Positions 1 to 5,460 are shown, counted from the first letter of the stretch. The stretch: DNA of 6,836 bases from Verrucomicrobiia bacterium (GCA_013360985.1 JABWAM010000137.1:1-6836), one strand, 5' to 3'. The notes: generated by a model from the letters alone, not told the origin. Made by a program: numbers and translations.

Positions 1-724
1 CGTCTCCTCCTGGAGTCGCTTGATCAAGCGCACCGAACAGCATGGGGACTTCTCCTATGAGGTTACCCCGCGATGCGCCGCAATTTCTTAACGGCATTGG
101 CTTTAGCGCGAGGGTGCGACAAATGTTCCCCGTAAACTCCTGGGCGACAAACCGCGTATGACGCGGGCTCCATCTGCGAACTGGAGTTGGCTTCCTGCCC
201 GAGGCAACCTGTAAGACACCTCCATCCGGCACAGGGAAGAGTTTTGGAAGTGAGAACAATTGATAATCGCTGAAGGGATGCAACGATCGCGCCTCCGCGG
301 GTTCAATCCAACCTTGGGCAAAGTCTTCAAGCACCAGGGTTCCATTCTCTCGACACAAATCAAGGAATCCGTGTCGCTCCTTGAACAAACCAAAGTAATG
401 GATGAGAACAGCGAGGGTTGGGCGATGTGCGGCAAGCGATTTTTTGAGAGAATCCAAATCGGGATCGAGCCATTCATTGAGCAGGAATTCGTTCATTTGC
501 CAACCCGCGAGGCGGGATGGCGCCACAAGACCCTCAGGATGGAAAGCGGGAAGCAGAATCCGTGAAGGATGGCCTTCTGCTTCCATATCCTTCAGAAGCT
601 GGTAAACCGCTTCTCTCCCAGATCCAAAGCACGACGACGAGTCGAATCCCAGTGGCGCCGTACGCCAGACAAAATTCCTGCCGGAAACGATGCGGTCGGT
701 GGTCAGAAACACGCTCCTTTTCAT
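1..724 (-). CDS. DegT/DnrJ/EryC1-like PLP-dependent sugar aminotransferase, 3' end beyond window
   Basis: An uninterrupted minus-strand frame from the ATG at 724 to the left edge gives 241 residues with no stop. It matches the fold-type I sugar aminotransferase family (DegT/DnrJ/EryC1), which transfers an amino group to a nucleotide-linked keto-sugar in the cytoplasm. Visible landmarks: GSGREAV (34-40), equivalent to the family's SGxxAL turn; RILLPAFHPEGLVAPSRLAG (55-74), the usual LVPAxT-like strand; LAVLIHYFG (104-112); VLEDFAQG (131-138), with D134 as the expected PLP ring-nitrogen ligand; and FSLPKLFPVPDGGV (157-170), with K161 as the expected Schiff-base lysine. Family members are usually about 370 residues, so about a third is missing. 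AGGA at 734-737 lies 9 nt before the ATG and supports this start. It is divergent from the FemAB-like gene. The family is well supported; the substrate is unknown. Confidence 0.85.
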   Translation of the reverse strand, partial: MKRSVFLTTDRIVSGRNFVWRTAPLGFDSSSCFGSGREAVYQLLKDMEAEGHPSRILLPAFHPEGLVAPSRLAGWQMNEFLLNEWLDPDLDSLKKSLAAHRPTLAVLIHYFGLFKERHGFLDLCRENGTLVLEDFAQGWIEPAEARSLHPFSDYQLFSLPKLFPVPDGGVLQVASGRKPTPVRRWSPRHTRFVAQEFTGNICRTLALKPMPLRNCGASRGNLIGEVPMLFGALDQATPGGD

Positions 725-840
725 GGCGCACCATCCTGTAACACCGATTGATCGGAGTGAAGGCCGAAGATTGCGCCGGCGACCGTGTTGATGCGGGGTC
801 CGTGCTTGCCTGCGAAACGAGGTTGGTGTTCCTTAACGGG

Positions 841-1908
841 ATGACGCCGAGCGAGAAGTATTCCGTGCTTGAACTCGCGACGTCGCAATTGGCCGAGTGG
901 GACGCTTTTGTGGACGCCTCTGAGGAGGCGGTGCCTTATGCGAAATCGCCCTGGCTCTTCGCCTTTGCGTCCCTGAATCCCGCGCACTCCTTCGCGATCC
1001 CGGTGATTCGGTCCAAAGCCGGCGAGATTGTCGCCGGCCTGGCCTTGCTGAAGCGTCGCCTTCCGATGGGTTTCGTCAAGGCGGCGTTCCCCACACCCAA
1101 TCTTCATCCTTATAATTCAATCCATTTTCGACCGTTGCCCACACGGGAACCTGATCGCATTTATCGGTTTCGGATGGAAGCCGCCACTGCATTGATTGAT
1201 TACGTTCGCCGACTGGGATTTGTATCCATGCATTTTGCGCACCATCCCGCGGTAGAGGACGTACGCCCCTTCCTTTGGAACGGCTGGCGAATCGATCCTG
1301 CCTATACTTTCCATATTCCTCTTGAAGGATTCGAGAGCGTTGTCGGCCTTACGCACGCGAACCGCAAGCAGCACCGAAAATGTCAGGAGGCCGGATTCCA
1401 GGTCAAAACATTTCCTTGTGTGGGAACGCATTTCGAAACCTTCAAAGAATTGTTGCGGAAAACTTGGATTCGCCAGGGCTTGAACCCGGTCCATTGCGGC
1501 ATCGAGTCCTCGGTCCCGCACTATGTGGAACGTCTCGACAAGGCTGGCGCCCTTTGGTACGCGGAAGCTCGGACCGCCGAGGGACAGCCGGTGGCCGGTA
1601 GGATCCTCGTCCCCGCGGCCGACGGCACGGTCTACGACTGGTTGGCTGGAACGAATCCCGAATTTCTTCGCTCGGGCGTTTCGGTGTTCTTGATCGCGGA
1701 GACTTTGTTCGAAGCGAAAAGACGCAGTTATCGTCTTTTTGATTTCGGAGGAGCGAATACTCCAGGGATCGCCGATTTCAAACAGGGATTTAACGGAAAA
1801 CTGGTGTGCGGCTTTGAGACTCGATGGGAATCGCCTTCTCTCATCCATCGAGGCCGCCGCTGGGCGGGTCGGAGATGGCACCGGTTACGGCGAGCCATGG
1901 GACGTTGA
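841..1908 (+). CDS. FemAB-like / GNAT-fold transferase (Acetyltransf_6 type)
   Basis: The 355-residue product resembles the FemAB/BioF2-like GNAT superfamily often found in exopolysaccharide loci. Members transfer acyl or aminoacyl groups to peptidoglycan or glycan precursors in the cytoplasm. Seen here: an N-terminal LAEWDAFVDAS (17-27), the usual xxWDxFV opening; a basic helix NRKQHRKCQEAGF (174-186), typical of the family's RxxIRKAxxxG segment; and a C-terminal GNAT half with GQPVAGRILVP (248-258), YDWLAGTNPEF (265-275) and YRLFDFGGAN (297-306) leading into FKQGFNGK (313-320). I chose the ATG at 841 because the family motif starts 17 residues later. The frame is open back to a TTG at 748, but those 31 extra residues have no family character. 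No clear Shine-Dalgarno precedes 841 (ACGAGG lies 18 nt away), so the start is uncertain. The C-terminus is strongly basic (RGRRWAGRRWHRLRR). Third-position GC is uneven. The acceptor is unknown. Confidence 0.8.
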   Translation: MTPSEKYSVLELATSQLAEWDAFVDASEEAVPYAKSPWLFAFASLNPAHSFAIPVIRSKAGEIVAGLALLKRRLPMGFVKAAFPTPNLHPYNSIHFRPLPTREPDRIYRFRMEAATALIDYVRRLGFVSMHFAHHPAVEDVRPFLWNGWRIDPAYTFHIPLEGFESVVGLTHANRKQHRKCQEAGFQVKTFPCVGTHFETFKELLRKTWIRQGLNPVHCGIESSVPHYVERLDKAGALWYAEARTAEGQPVAGRILVPAADGTVYDWLAGTNPEFLRSGVSVFLIAETLFEAKRRSYRLFDFGGANTPGIADFKQGFNGKLVCGFETRWESPSLIHRGRRWAGRRWHRLRRAMGR

Positions 1909-1914
1909 CGAGGC

Positions 1915-2790
1915 CTACTCCAGCCCCTTGCAGACCTTGAAGTTCTCGAGCGTGATCGGCGCGTCGGGATCGAAGAGGCCCAGCCGCGGTTTCTGCCCCA
2001 TCAACGAAGCCCAGGCAGAGAAGGAGCTCTGGCCGGCGCCGACGAGGTAGTCGCACTCCGCGAGAATGTACATGTCCTCGATGAACGCCCCCGGGCCGCG
2101 GAAGACGGTCATTCCTTCAAAAAGCGATTCGGGCTGCGTCTGATTGGAGCAGACGAGGTACGCCACCTTTTTACCGGGAAAGAGCGTCGCGATCCTACGC
2201 ATCACCTTCGCGTAGGCCTCGCTCGAAAAACAGTCGCGGCGGACGGGATCCGTGGCGTTGTCCCCCTGGCGAATGTGGACGCCCACAACGACATCGCCCG
2301 CGGCGCGGACCGGCGCGAAATGACGGGCGATCCGCTCGCGAAGTTCCGGGATGAGGCGGAAATGGCGGCGCGTGACGTCAAGGTGCGCTTCGTAATTCTT
2401 CCAGGCGCGATGTTTCCATGCGCCGGTCAGAAAAATGATCCGCTTGCGCCGCGCGAGATCGAGGAAGGCGGGCTGTTCGAGGTCGTACGCACCGGCGTCC
2501 CAGGGATGGTTCACCCAGGCGCTGTACGGCACCCAACGCAAAAGCTTGAGCGCGGCGGCCAGACGGAGCGCGTAATAGACGACGCGCTGGAAGGGTTTGC
2601 CCCCCCACGGCGAGGGACGGGGAGGATAGCGGCAGAAGAGATCGCGGCAGGTGTCCTCGAAGAACTCCGAGTAGAGCGAAAAGGCGGGGTCGGCGAGGCG
2701 ATGCCCGTGCTCCCGACAGAACGCGATGAGATGCGAGAACTGCTCGAGACGATTCCCAATCTGGCCGATGCTCTGGACGACGACAATCAT
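1915..2790 (-). CDS. Fucosyltransferase-superfamily (GT11-like) glycosyltransferase
   Basis: The 291-residue product has hallmarks of alpha-1,2/alpha-1,6-fucosyltransferase-type enzymes (GT11 and relatives), which move fucose or a similar sugar from a GDP donor. Seen: an N-terminal GQIGNRLEQFSHLIAF (9-24), matching the GGLGNQLFQYA-type donor-domain opening; VHIRQGD (171-177), the HxRxGD motif whose arginine contacts GDP-fucose in this superfamily; and IEDMYILAECDYLVGAGQSS (237-256), the C-terminal conserved segment ending in the small-residue/Ser stretch. Length is normal for GT11. I chose the ATG at 2790 because the fold begins immediately after it. An in-frame TTG at 2841 would add 17 residues without a convincing ribosome site. 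The opening GQIGNRLEQF differs from classical GT11, so the donor sugar may not be fucose. The gene ends 6 bp from the convergent FemAB-like stop and follows a 661-bp repeat-filled gap after the wzy-like gene. No signal peptide is evident, so it is probably cytoplasmic. Confidence 0.75.
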   Translation of the reverse strand: MIVVVQSIGQIGNRLEQFSHLIAFCREHGHRLADPAFSLYSEFFEDTCRDLFCRYPPRPSPWGGKPFQRVVYYALRLAAALKLLRWVPYSAWVNHPWDAGAYDLEQPAFLDLARRKRIIFLTGAWKHRAWKNYEAHLDVTRRHFRLIPELRERIARHFAPVRAAGDVVVGVHIRQGDNATDPVRRDCFSSEAYAKVMRRIATLFPGKKVAYLVCSNQTQPESLFEGMTVFRGPGAFIEDMYILAECDYLVGAGQSSFSAWASLMGQKPRLGLFDPDAPITLENFKVCKGLE

Positions 2791-2914
2791 GGGAGGATGA
2801 AAGAAGATCCATCCCCCGGGCGCAAGCGTCAGGTCAGCCAAACGCGTTATTGTCGTGCGTCCATTTCGCCGCCATTACGCTCCCTCGGCCACTTCCTCTC
2901 TCTCCCGACGAATC

Positions 2915-2935
2915 TCGATCGTTGCCCCTTGAACG
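2915..2935 (+). repeat. Heptamer array A1 (3 units)
   Basis: Units TCGATCG, then TTGCCCC, then TTGAACG, in 7-bp register, followed directly by CTTGG of the 111-bp module. This is the most degenerate array: one unit of three keeps TCGA. Confidence 0.6.
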
Positions 2936-3041
2936 CTTGGAAAAGATTTCGATGACGAAAGGTAGGGCGAGGCCGCCGGCCGAGCCGCGTATCGCGCTTC
3001 GGCCCTCCTCCCCTCCGATTCCTCTCGGTTCCCCCTCGGGG
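2931..3041 (+). repeat. 111-bp direct repeat, copy A
   Basis: It aligns without gaps to 5057-5167 (offset 2126) with four mismatches: 2990 T/C, one in CCGATT/CCGCTT near 3018, and two in GGTTCCCC/GGTTTGCC near 3031. It starts GAACGCTTGG and ends CTCGGGG. It contains a small hairpin TTTCG-ATGA-CGAAA (2947-2960) and a larger one (2978-3004): outer stem GGCCGA/TCGGCC, inner stem CGCG/CGCG, one C-C mismatch and one G.U pair, loop TAT. Confidence 0.9.
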
Positions 3042-3087
3042 TCCGAAGAGGACTCCGTGAGCAATCTCCTCTTTCCCGCCACTCGCC

Positions 3088-3115
3088 TCGAGCCTCGATC
3101 GTCGCCCCTCGAGCG
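3088..3115 (+). repeat. Heptamer array A2 (4 units)
   Basis: Units begin at 3088, 3095, 3102 and 3109. Three of the four keep TCGA; the third is TCGCCCC. The tail is CGTCCGCGCCTCC. Confidence 0.75.
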
Positions 3116-3164
3116 CGTCCGCGCCTCCGTGGGCAAATCTGCTTCTTTGCTGTCCGCTCTCCCC

Positions 3165-3192
3165 TCGATCCTCGAACCTCACGCCTCGAACG
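3165..3192 (+). repeat. Heptamer array A3 (4 units)
   Basis: Units begin at 3165, 3172, 3179 and 3186. The third is TCACGCC. The array is followed by CTTGGG, like arrays A1 and B1, and then by the inverted copy of the 111-bp core. Confidence 0.72.
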
Positions 3193-3219
3193 CTTGGGTT
3201 TCTCTGCCGTCGAGGTTGA

Positions 3220-3248
3220 GCGGCTCGGCCGGCGGCCTCGCCCTACCT
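3220..3248 (-). repeat. 29-nt inverted copy of the 111-bp repeat core
   Basis: This is the exact reverse complement of 2960-2988 (AGGTAGGGCGAGG at the left end of that segment, GGCCGAGCCGC at the right end). It follows array A3 and abuts the CCTCGC-TTC-GCGAGG hairpin. Block B has no equivalent, which accounts for part of the extra 86 bp of block A between its shared modules. Confidence 0.88.
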
Positions 3249-3377
3249 CGCTTCGCGAGGAAAGGGACCTCGGTTTGCCCTCGGGTGCAAGGGAGGTCTC
3301 CGTGGGCAAATCTGCTTCTTTCCCGCCACTCGCCTCGAACATCGATCGTCGACCCTCGAGCGCGTCCGCGCCTCCCC
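3246..3377 (+). repeat. Hairpin/core/heptamer direct repeat, copy A
   Basis: It begins with a perfect hairpin CCTCGC-TTC-GCGAGG (3246-3260), continues with CTCGGTTTGCC and GGTCTCCGTGGG, and ends with array A4 plus CGTCCGCGCCTCCCC. The last 36 nt (3342-3377) are identical to 5365-5400. Confidence 0.87.
3335..3362 (+). repeat. Heptamer array A4 (4 units)
   Basis: Units begin at 3335, 3342, 3349 and 3356, and all four keep TCGA. The array contains the palindromes ATCGAT, CGATCG, GTCGAC and CTCGAG. The tail is CGTCCGCGCCTCC. Confidence 0.8.
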
Positions 3378-3393
3378 CTCTCCGCCAAGAACC

Positions 3394-3428
3394 TCGCCCC
3401 TCGAACCTCAATCGTCGACCCTCGACCG
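3394..3428 (+). repeat. Heptamer array A5 (5 units)
   Basis: Units begin at 3394, 3401, 3408, 3415 and 3422. The first is TCGCCCC and the third TCAATCG; the others keep TCGA. The tail CATCCGCGCCTCC runs close to the wzy-like stop codon. Confidence 0.75.
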
Positions 3429-3451
3429 CATCCGCGCCTCCCCCCTCGCCA

Positions 3452-4984
3452 TCACCGTGCGCGCGGGATCATCAGGTCGCCGCGCGACGCACCCTCAGAA
3501 AGCGGCGGCACCGGAAGTTGCGCCGCTTTCTCCTCTCCCAAGGTCCGATGCACGGCCCAAAAGATGCCGAAAAGCCAGGCCTGGCTGACAAAAATCGTCG
3601 CCCCGCCTCCCGTGTAGGAGGTCATGATCGTCAGGCACATCCTCAAAAAGACGTACGCAGAAAAGGTGTGAAACGGATCGCCGGTCCGGGTGCGCGGGAC
3701 CATCCGATACGCAACAACGAGCATCTGAATGTAAAGCGCCGCGTAGAAAATGGCCGCCGGAATCCCGAGGTCGGCGGCCGTCCCGAACCACTGATTATGC
3801 CAAGAGCCGTGCGCGAAGGCGGAGGACCCGCCCATCTCTTCGCGAATGCCGCGTCCATACATCATCTGCTCGGCAAACGACTCGTCCACGTTGAGCGTGA
3901 AACCTCGGCCGAACCACGGGTTCTTCGCGATCTCGCGCGCGGCAATTGCGCGCATGGCCGCGCGAAAGTCGTCCGACGCCCCCGCGTAGGCGTCGAGGTC
4001 CCAGTCGCCGGGAACCACGGAGAGCGCGCGCTGGGCGCTTGACGGCAGACGAAAGTAGCGGCCATGCCCCACCACCAGGACGCCCAGCGCGAGGACGCTG
4101 CCGACCGAGAGGAGGGCCGCCGCAAAAAAGTTTCGCCGCAAGATCGCGGCGAAAAGGGGTTGAACGACCAGGGAAAGCACGCCCATCCGCTTCCCGCTCA
4201 TCACGCCCAATCCGCCGAGGAGCGCGAGGAGCGGAAGGAACCACGCGCGCGCCAGCGAGAAGAGTTCGGGCAGCGGATAGCGCGCAAGCAGAAGCGTGTA
4301 GATCACAAGAGCCACTCCCGCGAGAGACTGCATCGGACCGTAATAGGCGAGACGTCCCACGGCCTGGAAAGGATCCAGAGAAAGCGCGCTTTGCGCATGG
4401 AGGAAAGCGGGAATGGCTTCCAAGGCGGTCACTCCGACCAGACTCACAAAAATCCAGAAGATGTCCGTTCGCCGAATCACGACGCTCGATAAAACAAAAA
4501 AGGCGCCGAAACTGAGAAAGAGCTGAAAGTACCAGCGTGCGCCGACGATCTCGCTGCCGAAGATCGCAAGGCCGCTCGGGTTCTTGACGAAGGCGAGGAG
4601 GGTCCACGTCGCCAGGAGAAAGACCGGAAGAAAGCGGCGGTCGAACAGGCGAAACTTCTGCCGACGCAGCACGACGCGCACAAAGGCCATCGCGATCACC
4701 GCGAGATGGGCCAACTCGTTGGTGTTCAGGTTTCGCCCGAGGATGAGCGGCGACGGCAAGGCGTCGGACAGCCCGACGAGAATGATCATCCAGTAGCGAT
4801 CCCCGAGAAAATGCATCACGGCGAAGACGGCGGTGACCGTCAGGATCCCGAAAACCAGGGTGTTTTTTTCCTTTCCAACCTGAAGCCCCAGCCAGAGGGC
4901 CGCGGCGACCCCCGCGAGAAAGACGAGGAACAGGCGGATCTGGTTGTCGCTCGGAAGCTGGAAATGCCGCGGCGAATCCTGCAT
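3452..4984 (-). CDS. O-antigen polymerase/ligase-like membrane protein (Wzy/WaaL family)
   Basis: The 510-residue polytopic membrane protein has the layout of the O-antigen ligase/polymerase family (Wzy_C), which joins undecaprenyl-linked glycan units or attaches them to a lipid on the periplasmic side. About ten hydrophobic segments are visible (around 17-35, 41-60, 64-80, 91-106, 118-134, 152-169, 174-191, 219-235, 247-262, 287-306, with more at 407-425, 440-456 and 463-479). A large hydrophilic loop lies at about 307-400. Family landmarks: MSGKRMGVLSL (262-272); AREIAKNPWFGRGF (349-362); and WHNQWFGTAADLGIPAAIFY (395-414), equivalent to the HNxxLxxxxExGxxG motif. The ATG at 4984 follows AAGGAGG. 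The frame stays open upstream to 5275, but that stretch is repeat DNA. Polymerase and ligase cannot be told apart here. Third-position GC is very high: 39 of 45 codons in the stretch from about residue 286. Confidence 0.82.
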   Translation of the reverse strand: MQDSPRHFQLPSDNQIRLFLVFLAGVAAALWLGLQVGKEKNTLVFGILTVTAVFAVMHFLGDRYWMIILVGLSDALPSPLILGRNLNTNELAHLAVIAMAFVRVVLRRQKFRLFDRRFLPVFLLATWTLLAFVKNPSGLAIFGSEIVGARWYFQLFLSFGAFFVLSSVVIRRTDIFWIFVSLVGVTALEAIPAFLHAQSALSLDPFQAVGRLAYYGPMQSLAGVALVIYTLLLARYPLPELFSLARAWFLPLLALLGGLGVMSGKRMGVLSLVVQPLFAAILRRNFFAAALLSVGSVLALGVLVVGHGRYFRLPSSAQRALSVVPGDWDLDAYAGASDDFRAAMRAIAAREIAKNPWFGRGFTLNVDESFAEQMMYGRGIREEMGGSSAFAHGSWHNQWFGTAADLGIPAAIFYAALYIQMLVVAYRMVPRTRTGDPFHTFSAYVFLRMCLTIMTSYTGGGATIFVSQAWLFGIFWAVHRTLGEEKAAQLPVPPLSEGASRGDLMIPRAR

Positions 4985-4986
4985 CC

Positions 4987-4993
4987 CCTCCTT
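4987..4993 (-). promoter_or_regulatory. Ribosome binding site of the wzy-like gene
   Basis: AAGGAGG on the minus strand is a near-perfect Shine-Dalgarno and sets the start at 4984. Only two bases (GG) separate it from the ATG, closer than the usual 5-9. No alternative ATG, GTG or TTG lies at the standard distance. An upstream start inside the repeat block is therefore unlikely. Confidence 0.6.
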
Positions 4994-5040
4994 ATCGGCG
5001 ACCCGAACGCAAAACTCAATCCGCCTTCGCCCTCGTCCCC

Positions 5041-5061
5041 TCGAACGTCGCCCCTCGAACG
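5041..5061 (+). repeat. Heptamer array B1 (3 units)
   Basis: Units TCGAACG, TCGCCCC and TCGAACG, followed by CTTGG of the 111-bp module. This is the positional equivalent of A1 and closer to the consensus. Confidence 0.72.
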
Positions 5062-5167
5062 CTTGGAAAAGATTTCGATGACGAAAGGTAGGGCGAGGCC
5101 GCCGGCCGAGCCGCGCATCGCGCTTCGGCCCTCCTCCCCTCCGCTTCCTCTCGGTTTGCCCTCGGGG
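5057..5167 (+). repeat. 111-bp direct repeat, copy B
   Basis: Same-strand partner of 2931-3041, about 96% identical by hand alignment. The two hairpins are preserved at 5073-5086 and 5104-5130. The only difference inside the larger hairpin is in its loop (CAT instead of TAT). The repeat pair brackets the whole wzy-like gene. Confidence 0.9.
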
Positions 5168-5199
5168 AAAAGGGCGGTCTCCATGGGCAATCCCTCTCC

Positions 5200-5220
5200 T
5201 CGACCCTCGAACCTCGATCG
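5200..5220 (+). repeat. Heptamer array B2 (3 units)
   Basis: Units begin at 5200, 5207 and 5214, and all keep TCGA. The usual last two units of the four-unit phrase are missing, and the sequence passes straight into CCTCCTCGCCTCC. Confidence 0.7.
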
Positions 5221-5244
5221 CCTCCTCGCCTCCCCTTCTCCGCC

Positions 5245-5272
5245 TCGATCCTTGAACGTCGCCCCTCGACCG
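5245..5272 (+). repeat. Heptamer array B3 (4 units)
   Basis: Units begin at 5245, 5252, 5259 and 5266. The second is TTGAACG and the third TCGCCCC. The tail CATCCCCGCCCTCC leads into the CCTCGC-TTC-GCGAGG hairpin. Confidence 0.72.
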
Positions 5273-5285
5273 CATCCCCGCCCTC

Positions 5286-5400
5286 CCTCGCTTCGCGAGG
5301 AAATGGAGCTCGGTTTGCCTCGGGAAAAAGGGCGGTCTCCGTGGGAAAATCCTCTTCTCGAACCTCGATCGTCGACCCTCGAGCGCGTCCGCGCCTCCCC
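5286..5400 (+). repeat. Hairpin/core/heptamer direct repeat, copy B
   Basis: Partner of 3246-3377. The hairpin CCTCGC-TTC-GCGAGG (5286-5300) is identical. The core has about seven differences including a one-base gap, and about 15 nt ahead of the heptamers (TTCCCGCCACTCGCC in copy A) are absent. Confidence 0.87.
5358..5385 (+). repeat. Heptamer array B4 (4 units)
   Basis: Units begin at 5358, 5365, 5372 and 5379, and all keep TCGA. It lies inside the longer copy of the hairpin/core repeat and differs from array A4 in one base of the first unit. Confidence 0.8.
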
Positions 5401-5409
5401 TTCTCCGCC

Positions 5410-5437
5410 TCGATCCTCGATCATCACCCCTCGACCG
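5410..5437 (+). repeat. Heptamer array B5 (4 units)
   Basis: Units begin at 5410, 5417, 5424 and 5431. The third is TCACCCC. The tail CGTCCTCGCTCTCC is a degenerate form of the usual one. Confidence 0.72.
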
Positions 5438-5460
5438 CGTCCTCGCTCTCCTCCTCGAAC

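Larger units (their letters stand above)
2915..3447. repeat. Repeat block A: mosaic intergenic repeat between the fucosyltransferase-like and wzy-like genes
   Basis: This fills most of the 661-bp gap 2791-3451, and I see no gene in it. Order on the plus strand: heptamer array A1; 111-bp module (2931-3041); a partial GGTCTCCGTGGG-type core; array A2; a partial core CCGTGGGCAAATCTGC (3126-3141); array A3; a 29-nt inverted copy of part of the 111-bp module (3220-3248); hairpin and core (3246-3320); arrays A4 and A5. Array A5 ends about 25 bp before the wzy-like stop. Only 2791-2914 is non-repeated, and I see no firm promoter there. The tetramer TCGA occurs 16 times between 2842 and 3451 by hand count, against 8 in the 927 bp of 1915-2841. 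Confidence 0.85.
5033..5450. repeat. Repeat block B: mosaic intergenic repeat between the wzy-like and GT-C genes
   Basis: This fills most of the 535-bp gap 4985-5519 and is homologous to block A in the same orientation. Order on the plus strand: array B1; 111-bp module (5057-5167); core with GTCTCCATGGGCAA; arrays B2 and B3; hairpin and core (5286-5345); arrays B4 and B5. Within the block, B2-link-B3 and B4-link-B5 form a tandem pair. An exact 26-nt stretch is shared at 5227-5252 and 5392-5417, offset 165 bp. I counted 16 TCGA tetramers. The last 65 bp before the GT-C stop are not repeated but contain two overlapping hairpins. Confidence 0.85.

Noticed and set aside
103..477. 124-codon minus-strand frame and 101-codon plus-strand frame in the left 600 bp.
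   Set aside because: Both overlap the DegT-like frame, which has PLP-site motifs and runs uninterrupted from 724 to the edge.
748..840. TTG start at 748 for the FemAB-like gene.
   Set aside because: It would add 31 residues without family similarity, has no clear ribosome site, and would leave only 23 bp to the divergent aminotransferase start. The ATG at 841 fits the family N-terminus better.
1117..1881. 254-codon minus-strand frame opposite the FemAB-like gene.
   Set aside because: It has no recognisable motif, and the plus-strand frame carries the GNAT/FemAB signatures throughout.
2915..3447. CRISPR array.
   Set aside because: Units are 7 bp and contiguous; there are no 25-40 bp repeats with unique spacers and no cas gene in the window.
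2850..3617. Long open frames on both strands across block A (up to 255 codons).
   Set aside because: They exist because GC-rich repeats rarely contain stop codons. The products are low-complexity (R, S, P, G), match no family I know, and one runs into the wzy-like coding region in the opposite direction.
3946..4607. Open frames of 142-270 codons overlapping the wzy-like gene in other frames.
   Set aside because: They are shadows of a GC-rich coding sequence; products are R/P/S-rich and lack motifs, while the wzy-like frame shows membrane segments and family motifs.
4985..5275. In-frame upstream extension of the wzy-like gene by 97 residues through repeat block B.
   Set aside because: The extension is arginine/glycine-rich translation of the heptamers and the 111-bp module. 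A similar peptide arises from block A. The mismatches between the two copies change all three affected codons (T/A, N/K, G/Q), so no protein constraint is seen. AAGGAGG sits directly before the ATG at 4984.
3172..5364. tRNA T-arm, because GGTTCGA (reverse complement of TCGAACC) recurs in the arrays.
   Set aside because: There is no acceptor, D or anticodon arm around any copy. The heptamer matches the T-loop by coincidence of its register.
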